From the NCBI GenBank assembly GCA_007026445.1, contig VDMD01000001.1:3286001-3350000 (forward strand): 64,000 nt of DNA, in the 5' to 3' direction. This document shows positions 1-11,519 of the stretch, in pieces. A program made the position numbers and the translations under genes. The notes beneath the pieces were generated by a model, which saw only the letters and a list, made by a program, of their open reading frames with translations, did no database searches and had not been told where the DNA came from. Within the stretch, counting starts at the first letter, position 1. Each line of letters starts with the position of its first letter. This DNA is from Schizophyllum amplum (lineage: Eukaryota; Basidiomycota; Agaricomycetes; Agaricales; Schizophyllaceae).

Positions 1-691
1 GCTGAGACCAGAGGCGGACGCCAAACACGGTCTCTGCGTACGGCGATATCTTCGAGGAATAGCTGAAATCACTGTCAGCGTGAAGAAAAGCACACAAAAT
101 CACGTCCGCGCACATCCAGCGGCTACCAGCGTTCTCTGCAACTCTGCAGCGGTGCGAGGAAACATGGCGGTCGAAGGAAGGTTCAACGGGTCTCGGGCCG
201 GACATGATGAAATGAATCGATCCATTGATTGGTGTGTGCCGTAACATACTCTTCTCCTTTAGCTACTTTCGTGTCAATAGACCAAGTAAGTACGTGCCCC
301 GAGAACAGAAATTGTGAGTGGAAGAGCAACACCAACGGCGCTCGGTGAGGTCGTACTTATCCACGTCGGACTCTGAGTGGATGCCGGCCACGTTTCTGCA
401 CTCAGGGCTGGACGCCACGATCAGAAAAACCCCCGTCGTCTTCAGCCGCCACCACCCTGGGAAAGCAGCTGGCTGTTCCCTGCTGTTCCCAGACCGTCGT
501 TCGCATCGCTGCTCGTTCCCGGATTCTCCTGCACATACGGCTATGCCGTGCTTATAGCCCGAGCATCCTTCTCTGGTATATATCGTTCTATTCCAATGAG
601 CCTTCTTGGGGGCTATAATGTCCAATCCGCTATATCATGTACGCATCACGCTTGTTGTGCAAAGTTTGAGCTTGCTTACCGTCTCTCACAG

Positions 692-2175
692 ATGCTGCCG
701 GCATTATTCTGCTATGTGAACATCTCGATACAGTCACGTTCGAGGCCAGATGGATATGGAGGAATCTACCCCGGTACGTGCGCACCCTTGAAAGTATGAC
801 CGCGGGCTGATAAGCTTCCAAGGTGGGAGTCATTCAATGCAATCAAGCTTGTATATCTATGCGCCAGGTACTTTGGGATTGCCTCCCAAATGTATGTCAT
901 TGTCCTCCCCATAGCCCGCATACTATTCCTAACACCCTTCGTGCAGCTTGTCCATCGTTGTGGTCACGCGCATCTACCGCGTAGACGGGCCCAGCATATA
1001 TGGATGCTCAATGTGGATCTGGATACAGTTCGCTGGGCAATACGTCCTGTGGACATGCCTCGAGGCCCTGCTCATGCTCAGAGGTGCGCTTTCACATCAG
1101 CCTGTCCTCCTCGTCCTGATAACAGATCCCTACCAGTATACGCCCTATACAGCCGCTCCTCATTTATGGGTTACTTCCTCTCCGCCTTCCTGGTCTTCGA
1201 AGCCGTCATCGCCGGCTACATCACCTTCTCTCGCACCTCCCAGTCCTACCAGCTCCCCGTGCCGTCCTACCTTTTTGCCATAGACGAGGGCGCGTGCTTA
1301 CACGACGTATCCACGGGTATACCGTACCAGGTCATCTACTTCGGGTGAGTTTGTCCATCTGCGATCTCCTACATCCTTCTGTGGTTTGCTTTCGTCACAG
1401 TCGATGGAGCCTCACCGTCTTTGGTTCCCTCCCCACTATCCGTTCATCTCCCAGACGCTAACGCTTGGGCAGTGTCGTCCAGATCTCCGCACAAATACTG
1501 ATCCTGGGACTCACGCTCGCGCGCTGCATCCCTGCATTACGGGTGCATCATTCGCTAAATCGACTGCTCTACCGACTCATCAAGGATGGTTTCATAAGCT
1601 TCGTAGTCATCATGGGTGCGTGCGGGTTGTAAACGGGATGGCTCTTGCCCCGCGACGGGGCGGTTTTTGGCCCCCGGCGGCTTCACGACGATGTTATGAC
1701 CCGCTGATTTCAACGTAGGACTCATCTTCACGCCTCTCAGCGCATATTTCACTGGGAAGGCCACGATCCTCTACTCGCAACCGTGCGTTTGTCTTGCGCC
1801 TCCATTCCCCCCATAACTCACATCCATCATTTCAGTATAGCAAATGCCGTAGTGGCTCTGACTGTGCGTTTGCATCCGCTCCACACCGTGCACCAAACCG
1901 AGACCTTCATTTTCTAACTCCTCCTCCCCACCCAGACTTGCCGCCTCATCATCCGCATACAAACCATGGACAGTCAGGATGACTCGGAAGAAGAGCGGCA
2001 GCCCTCCGGCGTCGAGCTCACGTCCGCGGTCTCTAGCAATTTTGAGGAAACGGGCACGGATTGGGGCAGCATGTATAATGCGGCTCCGAGCAGTTCGAAC
2101 CATGCGGGTCCCAGCACGCCGGGAGGGCGTGAGCAGCGGGCGGGGCATGAACGACGGGTGGCATGGGCCTCATGA
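692..2175 (+). CDS. DUF6533-family seven-helix membrane protein (5' end unresolved)
   Basis: Spliced from exons 692-773, 823-891, 947-1083, 1137-1344, 1401-1423, 1473-1615, 1719-1782, 1836-1863 and 1936-2175. All introns are GT-AG and short. The N-terminal part reads LLCEHLDTVTFEARWIWRN and then WESFNAIKLVYLCARYFGIA, the pattern of the fungal DUF6533 domain. Several hydrophobic helices follow, with VYALYSRS at the start of one and a polar acidic tail after the last (TMDSQDDSEEERQPS). The function of the family is unknown; members resemble orphan membrane receptors. The first coding exon could not be fixed: an ATG at 618 (MSNPLYH) does not join in frame to the exon at 692, so another small exon or another donor is needed. 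The TM core is secure; the start is not. Confidence 0.72.
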
Positions 2176-2538
2176 TGTCGAGCCGCGCATTCTCGTCGTC
2201 GTGTTGCGCATGGCCAAATCAATATCGGACCTCTGGTGGTGTCGTATAAAGCGGCAGCAGCACAGTGGGGGCGAGCAGGGGATATTCAATCTTCGCTCCC
2301 TTGGCCAGCTCGGGGAGCACTTTAGAAGGTAAGCTTACTGTTCGAACCTGTGTTCTTGATTCTTTACGAAGTGCAGTCGCGGATTAATGGCAGGAGCCGA
2401 GCGCTCTTGGGTGTATTATATTGTACATACTTAGTGTGCGTAGATGGGTCGGAAACGGAACACAAACAGATACCAGGAGTAGCAATACATTCATTGACGC
2501 GACGTGATTCGACGTCCCTTCGGCCTCAATCCTCAAGC

Positions 2539-4330
2539 TCAAGACACACAGCGCGCCTTGCCCAGACCAGCATGAATAGCTGCCCAGTTTGCATACCCGC
2601 AGACGGACGGCAACAGCTCCCAGGCCGCATCCTCCCACCTCTCGAGCGCCACACTCAGCGCCTCCCTGCAATCACCACAAAAGTGGTTCCCCGTCGGCCG
2701 TGGTACTAATAAATCCTCCGGACGCACCAGCATGTCGATTCGTGGCGCCGACCAGCCCGCCGTCACGCACGCATCTACCTGAACACACAGATCCAGCGCA
2801 CGGCGCAGGTTGTCCATGCTCGTCCCGCGCCCGACGTTGCAGCCGCACACATCCGCCTCGGGCCCCACCGCCATCGCCGTCGCCTGCGCCTCCGCGAAGG
2901 CCAGGGTCAGCATTTTCGCGATGAGCCGACGAAACGCATGCGCGAGGTTGTCGCGCGCCTCAAGGATTGTGGCGGCGGCGGGGGAGGCGACGATGGCGGG
3001 GACCGGCTGCTGGGCGGCGGCGTACAGCGCGGTGGGGAGGTGCGCGTGCGCGGCGGCGGCCTGCAGGATGGGCACGGCGCGCAGAGCGTAGGTGCGCTGG
3101 AAGTGGGCTCGCTCGTGCATGGTGTGCATGTTGTGCACGAGGGGGAGATGGTGTAGGGAGACCGGTCGTTCGGCGGAGGAGGGGAAGAAGTGCTTGAGAG
3201 CGGCGAGGGCGGTGGTGCGCGCGGGGACGTCGGCGTAGTAAGTGCTGATCTTGAGGATGGCGAGCGCGGCGTCAAAGTCGGCGACTAGGACCGACTTGAC
3301 GGGGAGGCGGGTGACGAGGGCGCTGTAAGGGCGCGTATGACGAGAGTGAATTGTGCAGATAACAAAGGCAGACGCACCCCTTGTCATAGACTACATAGGT
3401 GAGATAGTGCTCCAGCTCAATCGGTGTGATATCCGGATGGACATCTAGTACGGGCATGCCATCGTGTACATGCCAGTCATCACGGAGGCGCTGCAGATAC
3501 GAGCGCTCCCACAAGCAACGCACCAACAGCTTGTCGGCGTGCACGCAGAAGAGCGTGTTGACGGCCTTGAGCAGTAGTCCCGGACGCTGTACCAATGGTT
3601 GAACCGCTTCATCAGACCAGACAAGCCCGCCGTAGGCAGTATAGACGGGCTGATGGGTCCACAGCCTGAAGTCGGGATGGTATGCGCAGTGCTTAAAGAG
3701 CTGATGTGCTCGCTCCTCCTGCATCTCGTTACCTTTGTCCAAGTCACCGTGAGTGTCTACATGTGGAGGGATGTGCAGGAAGCCGCCCGCGGGGTGGTGG
3801 ATCCAAGTACGGCAGGTCCCAGGTTTGTGAGGTTCGGATACAGATGACCTGGCGAAGGGATTATAGCTCGGCTGAGGGGATGGACGGGGACTGTCATTGA
3901 GATCATCTGGGGGCGTGTAGAATGTCCAGTTGGGCTTTGCGTAATCTGGGTCGAGCGGACCGTTATTATCGTCTTCCGAGTGAGGGGAAGGATAGGGACC
4001 CGGAGCCTTTGTTCTGGGATGGGTATCAAACGAGGGCGCATCGGCGGCGCTAACTTCTTCCTCCGAGTCACTAGCAAGAGAGGGAGCCTTAAAGAGCTTG
4101 CGCTTCTTCTTCCTAGGCGTAGACGTCGAAGGGGTATCGTCTGCTCCGGAGCGGTCCCGATCTTGCTGTGGCGCGTCGTGCGTAGCTCCATCGTCCATAC
4201 GCCTCTCAGTGCCATTCGCGCCTGTGTCCTCGTCTTCGGGTGGGCCATGATCGTCCGCGTCGTGCCTTCGCTTTCCAGCTCGCGACGATGCTGCCGCAGA
4301 AGAGAAGAAATCCGACCAGAAGCGATTCAT
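2539..4330 (-). CDS. BTB-like domain protein with acidic/basic N-terminus, 578 aa
   Basis: Two exons, 3378-4330 and 2539-3322, joined across a 55 bp GT-AG intron so that ...YDKG continues into ALVTRLPVKS. The first 150 residues are charged and low in complexity, with a nuclear-signal-like RKKKRK and a following acidic patch. Residues about 225-330 (LLKAVNTLFCVHADKLLVRC, then PVLDVHPDITPIELEHYLTY) resemble the divergent BTB/POZ fold common in Agaricomycete expansions. The C-terminal half is helical and Ala/Leu-rich, as in those families. A TATAAA-like sequence on the minus strand lies 36-41 nt before the ATG, which would leave a very short leader. The partner and role are unknown. The BTB assignment is by pattern only. 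Confidence 0.7.
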
Positions 4331-4564
4331 TGTCGACGAGGGCCACCGCCTGACAGTGACGGCCCTTTATAGACCCGCAGCATTGGCCCACCGGTGCTTG
4401 CATTGTTCCCAATCGGTGCGAGCTCACCGTCTCCGATCATGGTTCGTCACAAAGGCCGTCGCGCGACGCGAGGGCCGGGACGATCACGCGAGGCGCACGT
4501 GCTTTGCCGAGACGCGTCAAGACGCGTTTTGCGGCTCGCCGTTCGACTCTCAGCTCGCACCACC

Positions 4565-4895
4565 ATGTCGGCGAACAACACCACCTCTACAGCCGAATTG
4601 CAGCCGAAAGCCGAGTTCCAGGACTGCCTGCAGTGCCGCGTCGTCGGTACTGCGACGTTCGCTGGTCTCGGGATTTACTCGTTCATGCAGGCGCGGAGAG
4701 CCTCACCTGGCGCGCTATGGGAGAAGAGGATAGCGGTTGCATTGGGAGCGGGTGAGCAGTATCAGACTGGTATTCAAACGAGAGGGGCTGAAGACATGGC
4801 TGTCAGTGTTTTGCGCCGGTGCGGTCGTGAGATGGAATAACCTGGGCATTCCAGGGACTAGAAGTGCAGAGGTAGGCTCGACAATGACCCCATAG
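4565..4895 (+). CDS. Small mitochondrial DUF4536 (DMAC1/Dmo1-like) protein, 91 aa
   Basis: Exons 4565-4751 and 4807-4895 give 91 residues. The core DCLQCRVVGTATFAGLGIYS followed by a short loop and a second hydrophobic stretch (ALGAVFCAGAVVRWNN) matches DUF4536. That family includes human DMAC1, a factor for assembly of the distal membrane arm of complex I, and yeast Dmo1. The two helices flank the basic MQARRASPG segment. The CxxC near the first helix is conserved in the family. The start is the first ATG in a good context (CACCATGT). An in-frame upstream extension would add a very basic, poorly conserved stretch and was not used. A role in the inner mitochondrial membrane is inferred from the family. 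Confidence 0.75.
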
Positions 4896-5028
4896 GGAGC
4901 GAGATTGATCTCAAATCCAGACCCCATCCTCTTCAAGTACGCCGTCATGACGCAAACAAGTTGGTATAGCTGTTAGAAGTACATGTGCATCGAGATGTTG
5001 GTTCTTGAGCTTGAATATCCCTTCACGT

Positions 5029-6171
5029 TTATGAATGCGTAAAGTTTGGCTTCCGCTTCTCTGCGAAGGCGGCCATGCCTGAGAGGTAACAGTCAGTCAC
5101 AATTCCTCTCTCGTGAATGTTGATTACGCACCTTCCTTCTGGTCCTTCGTCGCGAACAGCCCGTGGAAGATTCGCCGCTCGAACCGCAAGCCCTCCGCCA
5201 GATTGAGCTCATGCGCTGCAAGGATCCGTCAGCCCCCAGCGACAGAAGGGAATGCAGCCACTCACCCGCATTGACCGCCTCCTTCCCAGCCTGCACGGCA
5301 ATCTGGCCCTTCACAGCAATCTCCTTTGCCATCGCCACCGCTTCCTTCACCACCTCCCCCTCGCCCTCACCCACTACACGGCTCACCATGCCCCACGACT
5401 CTGCCTGCTGCGCGGTGATCTGCTTGCCTGTGAGCACAAGCTCCATTGCGCGCGACTTTCCGATGGCGCGCGTGAGGCGCTGGGAGCCGCCGCCGCCTGG
5501 GATGACGCCGAGCGCGATCTCGGGCTGCCCGAATTTAGCGGTGGGGGAGGCGAGGATGATGTCGCACATGAGCGCGAGCTCGCAGCCGCCGCCGAGCTGG
5601 GAAGGGGGTGTTAGGTAGTGAGGAAGGGCACGGCAGGGGTGCGTACAGCGTAGCCGCTAACAGCAGCGATGATGGGCTTGCGGATCGTGGTGAGGGCGGT
5701 CTGCCAGTTCTCGAGGAAGTTGTTCTTGTACACGTCGGAGACTAGGTGAACGCAAGGCTCGGTCAATCATCAGCCTTTGCTGCGTGGTGCGCACTCACAC
5801 TCCTTGTCCTTCATTTCCTTGATATCCGCGCCCGCTGCGGGTAAGTATATCAGTACGGCTACACACGCTCACATAGCATACGCACCAGCGAAGGCCTTCT
5901 CCGAGCCTGTCAACACGATGGCGCCGACCTCTGCATCTGCATCCGCCTCCCCGAGCGCCTTGCCTAGCTCCAGAAACAGCGGCGTGCTCAGAGCATTCAG
6001 TGCTTTCGGCCGGTTGAGCGTGATAAGTGCGACGCCTGGCTCGGGGCGCGCCGTCAGGATGTATTCATACTGTGCCGTCGACATCAGGCGAGCTGAGGCG
6101 GTGAGGAAGGGTCGGGCGACGCGCGGGCGAGAGAGCTGGTTGGCGGTCAGACGCAGGAGGGCGTGCGACAT
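5029..6171 (-). CDS. Mitochondrial enoyl-CoA hydratase (crotonase), 293 aa
   Basis: Six exons: 5886-6171, 5799-5834, 5647-5741, 5266-5596, 5132-5215 and 5029-5078. They sum to 882 nt. The first 30 residues ([20 protein letters not shown]) are Arg/Ser/Leu-rich and look like a mitochondrial presequence. The crotonase fold is clear: [12 protein letters not shown], then [12 protein letters not shown] (oxyanion-hole loop), [39 protein letters not shown] (both catalytic Glu positions) and the C-terminal [22 protein letters not shown] typical of ECHS1. It hydrates trans-2-enoyl-CoA in beta-oxidation and in branched-chain amino acid breakdown. Nothing is missing. The gene is divergent from the DUF4536 gene in function but also mitochondrial. 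Confidence 0.93.
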
Positions 6172-6387
6172 GATAGATGTCGGTTAGGTCGTGAGCAGCT
6201 GATGAGGGGGGGACGACGGGGACAAGTGCCAATGACGAACGCGGGGTAACCGGTGTATAACCGGGCGCGCCGGTGTGCCGGAGCGGCTCAGAGCTCACGA
6301 GCATCGGGCACGGTGTGTAAGATTGTATAGACTGCTTACACGGAGGTTCCACCAGCCACTGAGTAATTCTACACATTCCCCCCCACT

Positions 6388-6987
6388 TTAGAGCTTGATG
6401 CCAGGCGCTGGGAAGAAGGGGAGGATAACCAAGCGCTCCTTGTCCCACTGCGATTCAGATCAGCATCCCATCGCGCGCGTATTGAGCGGGGAACACCTAC
6501 GACGTCGCTCGTGTAGTATATGTCTGCCTCAACCTTTGCCTTGACTCTGGAAGAAGAGTGGACAATTAGTGAACAGGAACGAGTCAGGCAAGCGACGCAA
6601 CGACGCACTCCTCGATGCTCTCCGCCTCGACGATCAGCACCGATCCCACCATCCTCTTGGTAGGGGAGTTCGCAGATTCTGGCGTCGCGAGAGCACCGAC
6701 GACGCCTGCGCTAGCCTCAGCATAGTACGAAACGTGAAGTAGCAGGCACTGGTAAACGCACGACTGAACCCAGACGAGATCAAGGACGCCGCGTTCTCCA
6801 AATGCGCTGGCCGCACCGACATGCGCTTCTCAAAAGTACCCTCCTCGGTCCTGTCCGGCGCGTAGACGAGAAAGTTCAGCTTCGCGGCGGCGGCGGCGGT
6901 GGTCATTCTGGCGGCGCTATAGAGAGCTGTAGGTGCACGGAAACGGGTTGGACGAATGAGAACGTTGCGGCAGAGGTTGACGTTCAT
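6388..6987 (-). CDS. YCII-domain protein, 142 aa
   Basis: Exons 6762-6987, 6609-6705, 6501-6546 and 6388-6447 sum to 429 nt. The mature part begins NFLVYAPDRTEEGTFEKRMS and continues VRPAHLENAASLI, followed by SVLIVEAESIEEVKAKVEAD and IYYTSDVWDKERLVILPFLP. This is the dimeric alpha/beta barrel fold of the YciI/YCII family, including the conserved RPAHL histidine. Biochemical roles in the family are mostly unknown. The first about 28 residues (MNVNLCRNVLIRPTRFR...) are basic and could be a mitochondrial presequence; an internal Met at residue 28 could be an alternative cytosolic start. Confidence 0.85.
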
Positions 6988-7385
6988 GACTGGGTTTATC
7001 GCACGCCGCCATGGTGTTACGCGGGGATACCGCGTTCTTTCAATCGTAGAGCTCAGATCGCACCCCCAACCAACAGTCGCTGAATGGCAAGCAGGGCTGT
7101 ATTACTCCTGGCTATCGTTGTACTCTAATCGATGCATACTTACTTAGGTTGCGTAAATGGTCTATAGAATTGCAGTAAAAGTCCGGTACTTGATGTCGAC
7201 AAGTGAGGCAACAACAACATAAACATAAGAGTTCGTTCGTTCTTTCAAAACTGGTGGCACTGGTAATACAAAGTCTTTGGATGCAAGTGTCGCGTCGCGT
7301 GATTAGTGAAGGAGGAAGGTTTGTCTCGCGGAGGGGAGGAATTCCTCGAGTCTAGGTCCATCGTCATCGTGAGTACAGTTAGAGT

Positions 7386-8852
7386 CTATATCGTCGCCTG
7401 GCGCCGCCCGACGGTAGATAGCGTTCGCATGAACCGGCGCGCCGTATTCTTTCGCTTGGGCACTTCTGGCTGCCTTGGCGCAACCTTCTCGGGCGCCGCA
7501 GGCACCGGTTGCGCCGGCAGCGTCACCTCCATCTTCATTGCGGTCGCCCCCACCGGGCCCCCAGCCTTCGCGCTCAGCGGAACCGGCTTAACCAGCTCGT
7601 GCGCGTTGTCCGACCCTGGACCGAACGACAAAAAGCTGAGCCGCTTCCCGCTCGCCGGCGCTGCCGACGTCGCGTCCCCAATCGCCTTCCGGCTGAGCGA
7701 CCGCATGCTCCGCATGCTGCCCCAGCGCGAGCGGGGCTCGCTCCGCGATCGCTGCCGCCGCGCCTCATGGCTCTCGGGCTGCTCGGACCGCCGCCCGATG
7801 ACGATCCCCTCGTCCTCCTCCGCCTCCTCGCGGATCGGCGCGCACTCGGAGCCCGTGCTCGCGATACTCGCGGCCGAGCTGTGCAGTACGGGTGGCTCGG
7901 AGAGCACGGACTCGCGCGAGGACGAGTTGGAGCGCGTGCGTGTGAGGGATAGGCTCGGGGTCGTGTGTGGCGGGCTCGCGCGGCCGCTGGGAGAGACCGA
8001 GCGCATGCTCGTCGAGGACGGCTCGCGCGATAGGCGCCGGGAAGCCTTGGCGGGTACGGGCATCACGACGCCGCTGCCGAGCCCGAGGCGTGAGAAGCGC
8101 GGTGTCTCGGCGTAGGTGTTGTGCGTGAGCCAGCTGCTATCTTGCGGCGTCGCTCGGGAGGGCGTATGCAGCGCCCCGACGTCGGCGTCGCTGTTGTGTC
8201 GCGCGGGCGCCCGAGCGCGTGCACCGCGTTCCGGCAGGCTGGTGACGCTACGCGCTCTCGCCCGGTCGAGACCTATCGCGTTCTTCTTGCCGTGAGTTTC
8301 GGACACGGGTGCGGCTATCGCGCCAGGAGGAGGGGGCGGGACCGAGGAAGACGGGGACGGAGCGGCCGCGGATCGCACCGAAGCCTTGGATTTCTTGCGA
8401 ATCAGGGACTTCATCGACAGAAGGGAGGCACGGCGGGAGGGTTGCGGGGCCTCACTGATGGTGGGCTGAGCATGAGCGGGGAGAGGGGGGATGGGCGGGA
8501 TGTCCGGGGCAGAGGTGTCGGGAGTGGTGCCGCGGGAGCCTTCCCAACGAGGCATGTACAAGGACATCGACGACCCAGGGCGCTCTGAAGAAAGCTCAGG
8601 TGTAGACGCGATGCGAGAGGGTCGCGCCTTGGGTGTTGTGTCCTCATCATCCACAACGCCCTCACTCGACAGAGCGGGGCCTGCGAGAGGCGACGAGCGC
8701 AGCGGACGGCGAGGATTCATGCTGCTGTGTCTGCGATTCATGGGCGGGGGCTGAAAGGGCGGCGCGGGCGGTTGCAAAGGGGTAAGGCTTGCGGGGGCGG
8801 GGATGTACATGCTCTTGTGGCGGTTGAGGGTAGCGGGTCGCGCGGCGTCCAT
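7386..8852 (-). CDS. Ser/Pro/Arg-rich protein of unknown function, 488 aa
   Basis: Single open frame from ATG at 8852. I do not recognise a domain. The protein is largely disordered, with many RRxS and RxxS phosphorylation-type sites (for example RRASLLSMKSLIRKKSK), polyproline patches near residues 30-40 and 170-180, and a basic patch KKSKAS around residue 155. The C-terminus ends PKRKNTARRFMRTLSTVGRR, a basic amphipathic segment. Strong G/C bias at third positions opens long frames on the opposite strand; those show no family signature. A signalling scaffold or cytoskeletal regulator is conceivable, but nothing in the sequence proves it. Confidence 0.6.
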   Translation of the reverse strand: MDAARPATLNRHKSMYIPAPASLTPLQPPAPPFQPPPMNRRHSSMNPRRPLRSSPLAGPALSSEGVVDDEDTTPKARPSRIASTPELSSERPGSSMSLYMPRWEGSRGTTPDTSAPDIPPIPPLPAHAQPTISEAPQPSRRASLLSMKSLIRKKSKASVRSAAAPSPSSSVPPPPPGAIAAPVSETHGKKNAIGLDRARARSVTSLPERGARARAPARHNSDADVGALHTPSRATPQDSSWLTHNTYAETPRFSRLGLGSGVVMPVPAKASRRLSREPSSTSMRSVSPSGRASPPHTTPSLSLTRTRSNSSSRESVLSEPPVLHSSAASIASTGSECAPIREEAEEDEGIVIGRRSEQPESHEARRQRSRSEPRSRWGSMRSMRSLSRKAIGDATSAAPASGKRLSFLSFGPGSDNAHELVKPVPLSAKAGGPVGATAMKMEVTLPAQPVPAAPEKVAPRQPEVPKRKNTARRFMRTLSTVGRRQATI

Positions 8853-10067
8853 CGTGCTGCAACAAGCGCTGATAAAAGGACGGTAAATGGTGCGACAGAC
8901 AGCATCGGGGCTGAATACGTACCGAAGCGAGACTAAAGCAGTGGTAGGCAGGTATGTGGTGTTTATGCAGTCTACAAACGCTGCGGCGCGTCACTTGAAG
9001 GAGGAGCCTATAGGGGAGTGCTCGCTCGCGAGCAGGCTAGCAGTAGCGTGATACGGGAGTCCGGCGCTGCGCGAAGAGTAGCAGTAGTGAATGCGTATAC
9101 CGAACGCAACGCGTACAAGTCTTGTAGAGCGAGATGATGGTGGAAGGAAGGAAAGCGGGTCCGGGGATGAAAGGCCGCCGCGCGCGGGCCTATTGATAAT
9201 GCACGTTGCGGAGGTTGAGGGCCGGCTTGGAAATTGAGGAACGCGCCAATTATGGGGTCTATTTATCGGCCTCGATACTGCCGATCAGGAGAGGGGGGGA
9301 CGTGCGTCGTGCGACGGCCAGCTGTCGTCAGTGGGCGGTGGTGGGGGGCGACGGACATCGGCCGCGAAAGACGGTGGGCGTGGGTGACGTGCACGCTGGC
9401 TGCACCGTGTTCGAGGCGAGGCGGATTGTGTGCGTGGGGAAGTGAAGCTATCAATATCGTCCTGTGAGTATTCCTGGAGGCTGGCGCTTCGCGCTAGCGC
9501 CCAACGCCGAGGTGCGCGGGCGGCGAGGATGATGCATCGATGCCTGGGATGATGGCCAGAAGGTGAAAACCTTGATGATGCAGATGCGCCGCCACCGCGC
9601 CGCCGCTTGCCTGTCGCGATCGATTTGAGACCGCAAGCTAGCTACTCAGTGATAGATCGCCCTCGCTCTGCTCCGCGTTGGATGCTTCCCAGTGATAGAT
9701 GTATTGCATTGGCCACAGTCTTGTCTACTCATCTGCGAGGACGTCCCAGCGACGGCACTAGTAGGGGGTACACCTTGGCGATCTATTGCATAATTCGAGG
9801 TCGAGCCTGAATTTTGCAGAGGGTGTCTTGGCCGGCCGATCCCCGAAAACAAGATGCTTGTCTTGTCCCCCAGGTGGAGGGGGATGACGACGATGAATAT
9901 TGAGCACGGTGTTGGTCAGGCCTGGTTGGTCACGGCGTGCCTTTTGTGGCGCTCAACCAATGCACACGGCAGCTGCCGAAATTGATGTTGAACTGAACGA
10001 CCACCTGGCCTTTGGAGCAAAGACCTTGCGCAGACTGCCACTCACTGCCTTGACCACTTACTGACAG
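8853..10067. other. Intergenic 1.2 kb between divergent genes
   Basis: Shared upstream region of the Ser/Pro-rich gene (minus) and the BTB/POZ gene (plus). No convincing coding exon, RNA gene or repeat was seen. Short pyrimidine- and purine-rich tracts are present near both start codons. Confidence 0.4.
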
Positions 10068-11234
10068 ATGGAACACTCGTACTCAACCACTGACGACACG
10101 TCAAGCGCGACGCCAGCCACCAGCAACATGGTCATCCAGTACGAGCCGCCTGCAGACGCGACCAAGCTGGTCCACCCACTGTTTAACTCTCCCGATGCGG
10201 ACGTCGTGCTAGCGTCCAAAAATGGCACAAAACTATTCCGCGTACACTCATGGACTCTGCGCACGACCTCTGGCTTCTTCCGCGAAATGCTCTCCCTCCC
10301 TCAGCAGACGCAGGGTGCGCCCGAACCTTCATCTCCCCGCGGGGAAACGATGCAGCTCTATCTCGATGAGGACGAGCAGACGCTAGATGCGCTGCTCCGA
10401 ATGGTGTGCGGGCTGCCTCTCCTCCCCATCGACACGTACGATCTCGCCGATGGTCTGCTTTACGCGGCGGAGAAGTACGACATGCCCGGGCCGCTGTCCA
10501 TCGTGCGCTTGTACCTGCAGACGGCGTCGCTGGCGACGGACCCCCTGAGGTTGTACGCTGCAGCGTGCAGATTCGGGTGGGAACATGAGGCGAAGGTCGC
10601 GTCGACGCAGACGTTGACATACAACCTGCATGATCCGGTCTTGCGCCCGGCGTTGCAGCGGCTGTCGACTACAGCTGTTCTTGACCTCTTTGCATTGCAT
10701 CGCGCTAGGAGAGAGGGGTGAGTGGGCGAAGCGTCTGTCGACGTGATGCGACTGACTTTAGCCGACCTGCCAGGCTTCGCAAGCGTATGAACGAGGCGCC
10801 TTTCGTGCATGGGGGGATCTCGCCCTGCGTTTCTTGCCAGCGTCAGATCGACTACCACACGTGGCGGGAGCTCAAGTACAAGATCATCATCGAGATGGAT
10901 GTCCGGCCTCTTGGGGACACCATCGTTGGCGACGGCTTGCAGGATTGGCCGGAGGCGACTGCTTGCTGGTCGGTAAGTGCGAGATGTGTATTCCTTGGTC
11001 CCAACGCTGATGTCGACTACACAGGCCAAATGCCTGTGCGACCGCTACTTGTACGACAAAGTAGAGACGTTGCGAGTTATCAAGGACTGTATCGACGGCC
11101 TGCCGAAGACCATTTGTGAGTCCACTGCAGGGGAAACGCGCACCCGCTCATGCGACGTCATCAGAGTCCCTCCCTGGAGTTTTCTATTCGAGTTGTGTAT
11201 GCTATACTATGTTCTGACCTGGATCGTCGACTGA
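10068..11234 (+). CDS. BTB/POZ domain protein, about 356 aa
   Basis: Exons 10068-10717, 10762-10972 and 11025-11234. The BTB fold is visible at residues 40-140: FNSPDADVVLASKNGTKLFR, then VHSWTLRTTSGFFREMLSLP, and the helical YDLADGLLYAAEKYDMPGPL. The C-terminal part (WRELKYKIIIEMDVRPLGDT, then KVETLRVIKDCIDGLPKTI) matches the many BTB proteins of polypores. Most homologues end close to the GLPKTI motif. Here the frame goes on for another 34 residues, and a consensus donor (GTGAGT) directly follows ATTT at about 11116, so the true 3' end may be a further short exon. Family role: protein-protein interaction, often as an E3 ligase adaptor; the partner is unknown. Confidence 0.8.
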
Positions 11235-11519
11235 CTGCCTGTGGATTCTGCTGTATGTACCTACTGACTGATAAAAGGAGTGACATGGCTTTCTCGACGG
11301 AGGTTACTCGGCCCAACCACGTGGTTCTAATAATGATGCATGCACAGCATGCGCCCATCAAAATTGGGTTCTCTCTCGCGACGCGTGCTGCTGAGCGGCA
11401 CATAAATAAACGCAACTTGACTTCCTACTATTCCACCGCGCACCGTCGCTTGACTTTGACTTTCAACATCTCCTGCTCCCACTTACGTCCTCCGCGTCGG
11501 CCTCGCACCTGAACAGACC

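Noticed and set aside
1..691. Open frames at the left edge as a separate gene
   Set aside because: No recognisable product and no good splice structure. The region probably holds the 5' end of the DUF6533 gene.
2335..2360. tRNA B-box-like GTTCGAACC
   Set aside because: No matching A box or cloverleaf could be formed around it.
7306..8115. Long plus-strand open frame (269 codons) opposite the Ser/Pro-rich gene
   Set aside because: It is a shadow of the minus-strand gene caused by high GC at third positions. It has no domain, and the minus frame is longer and has a better start.
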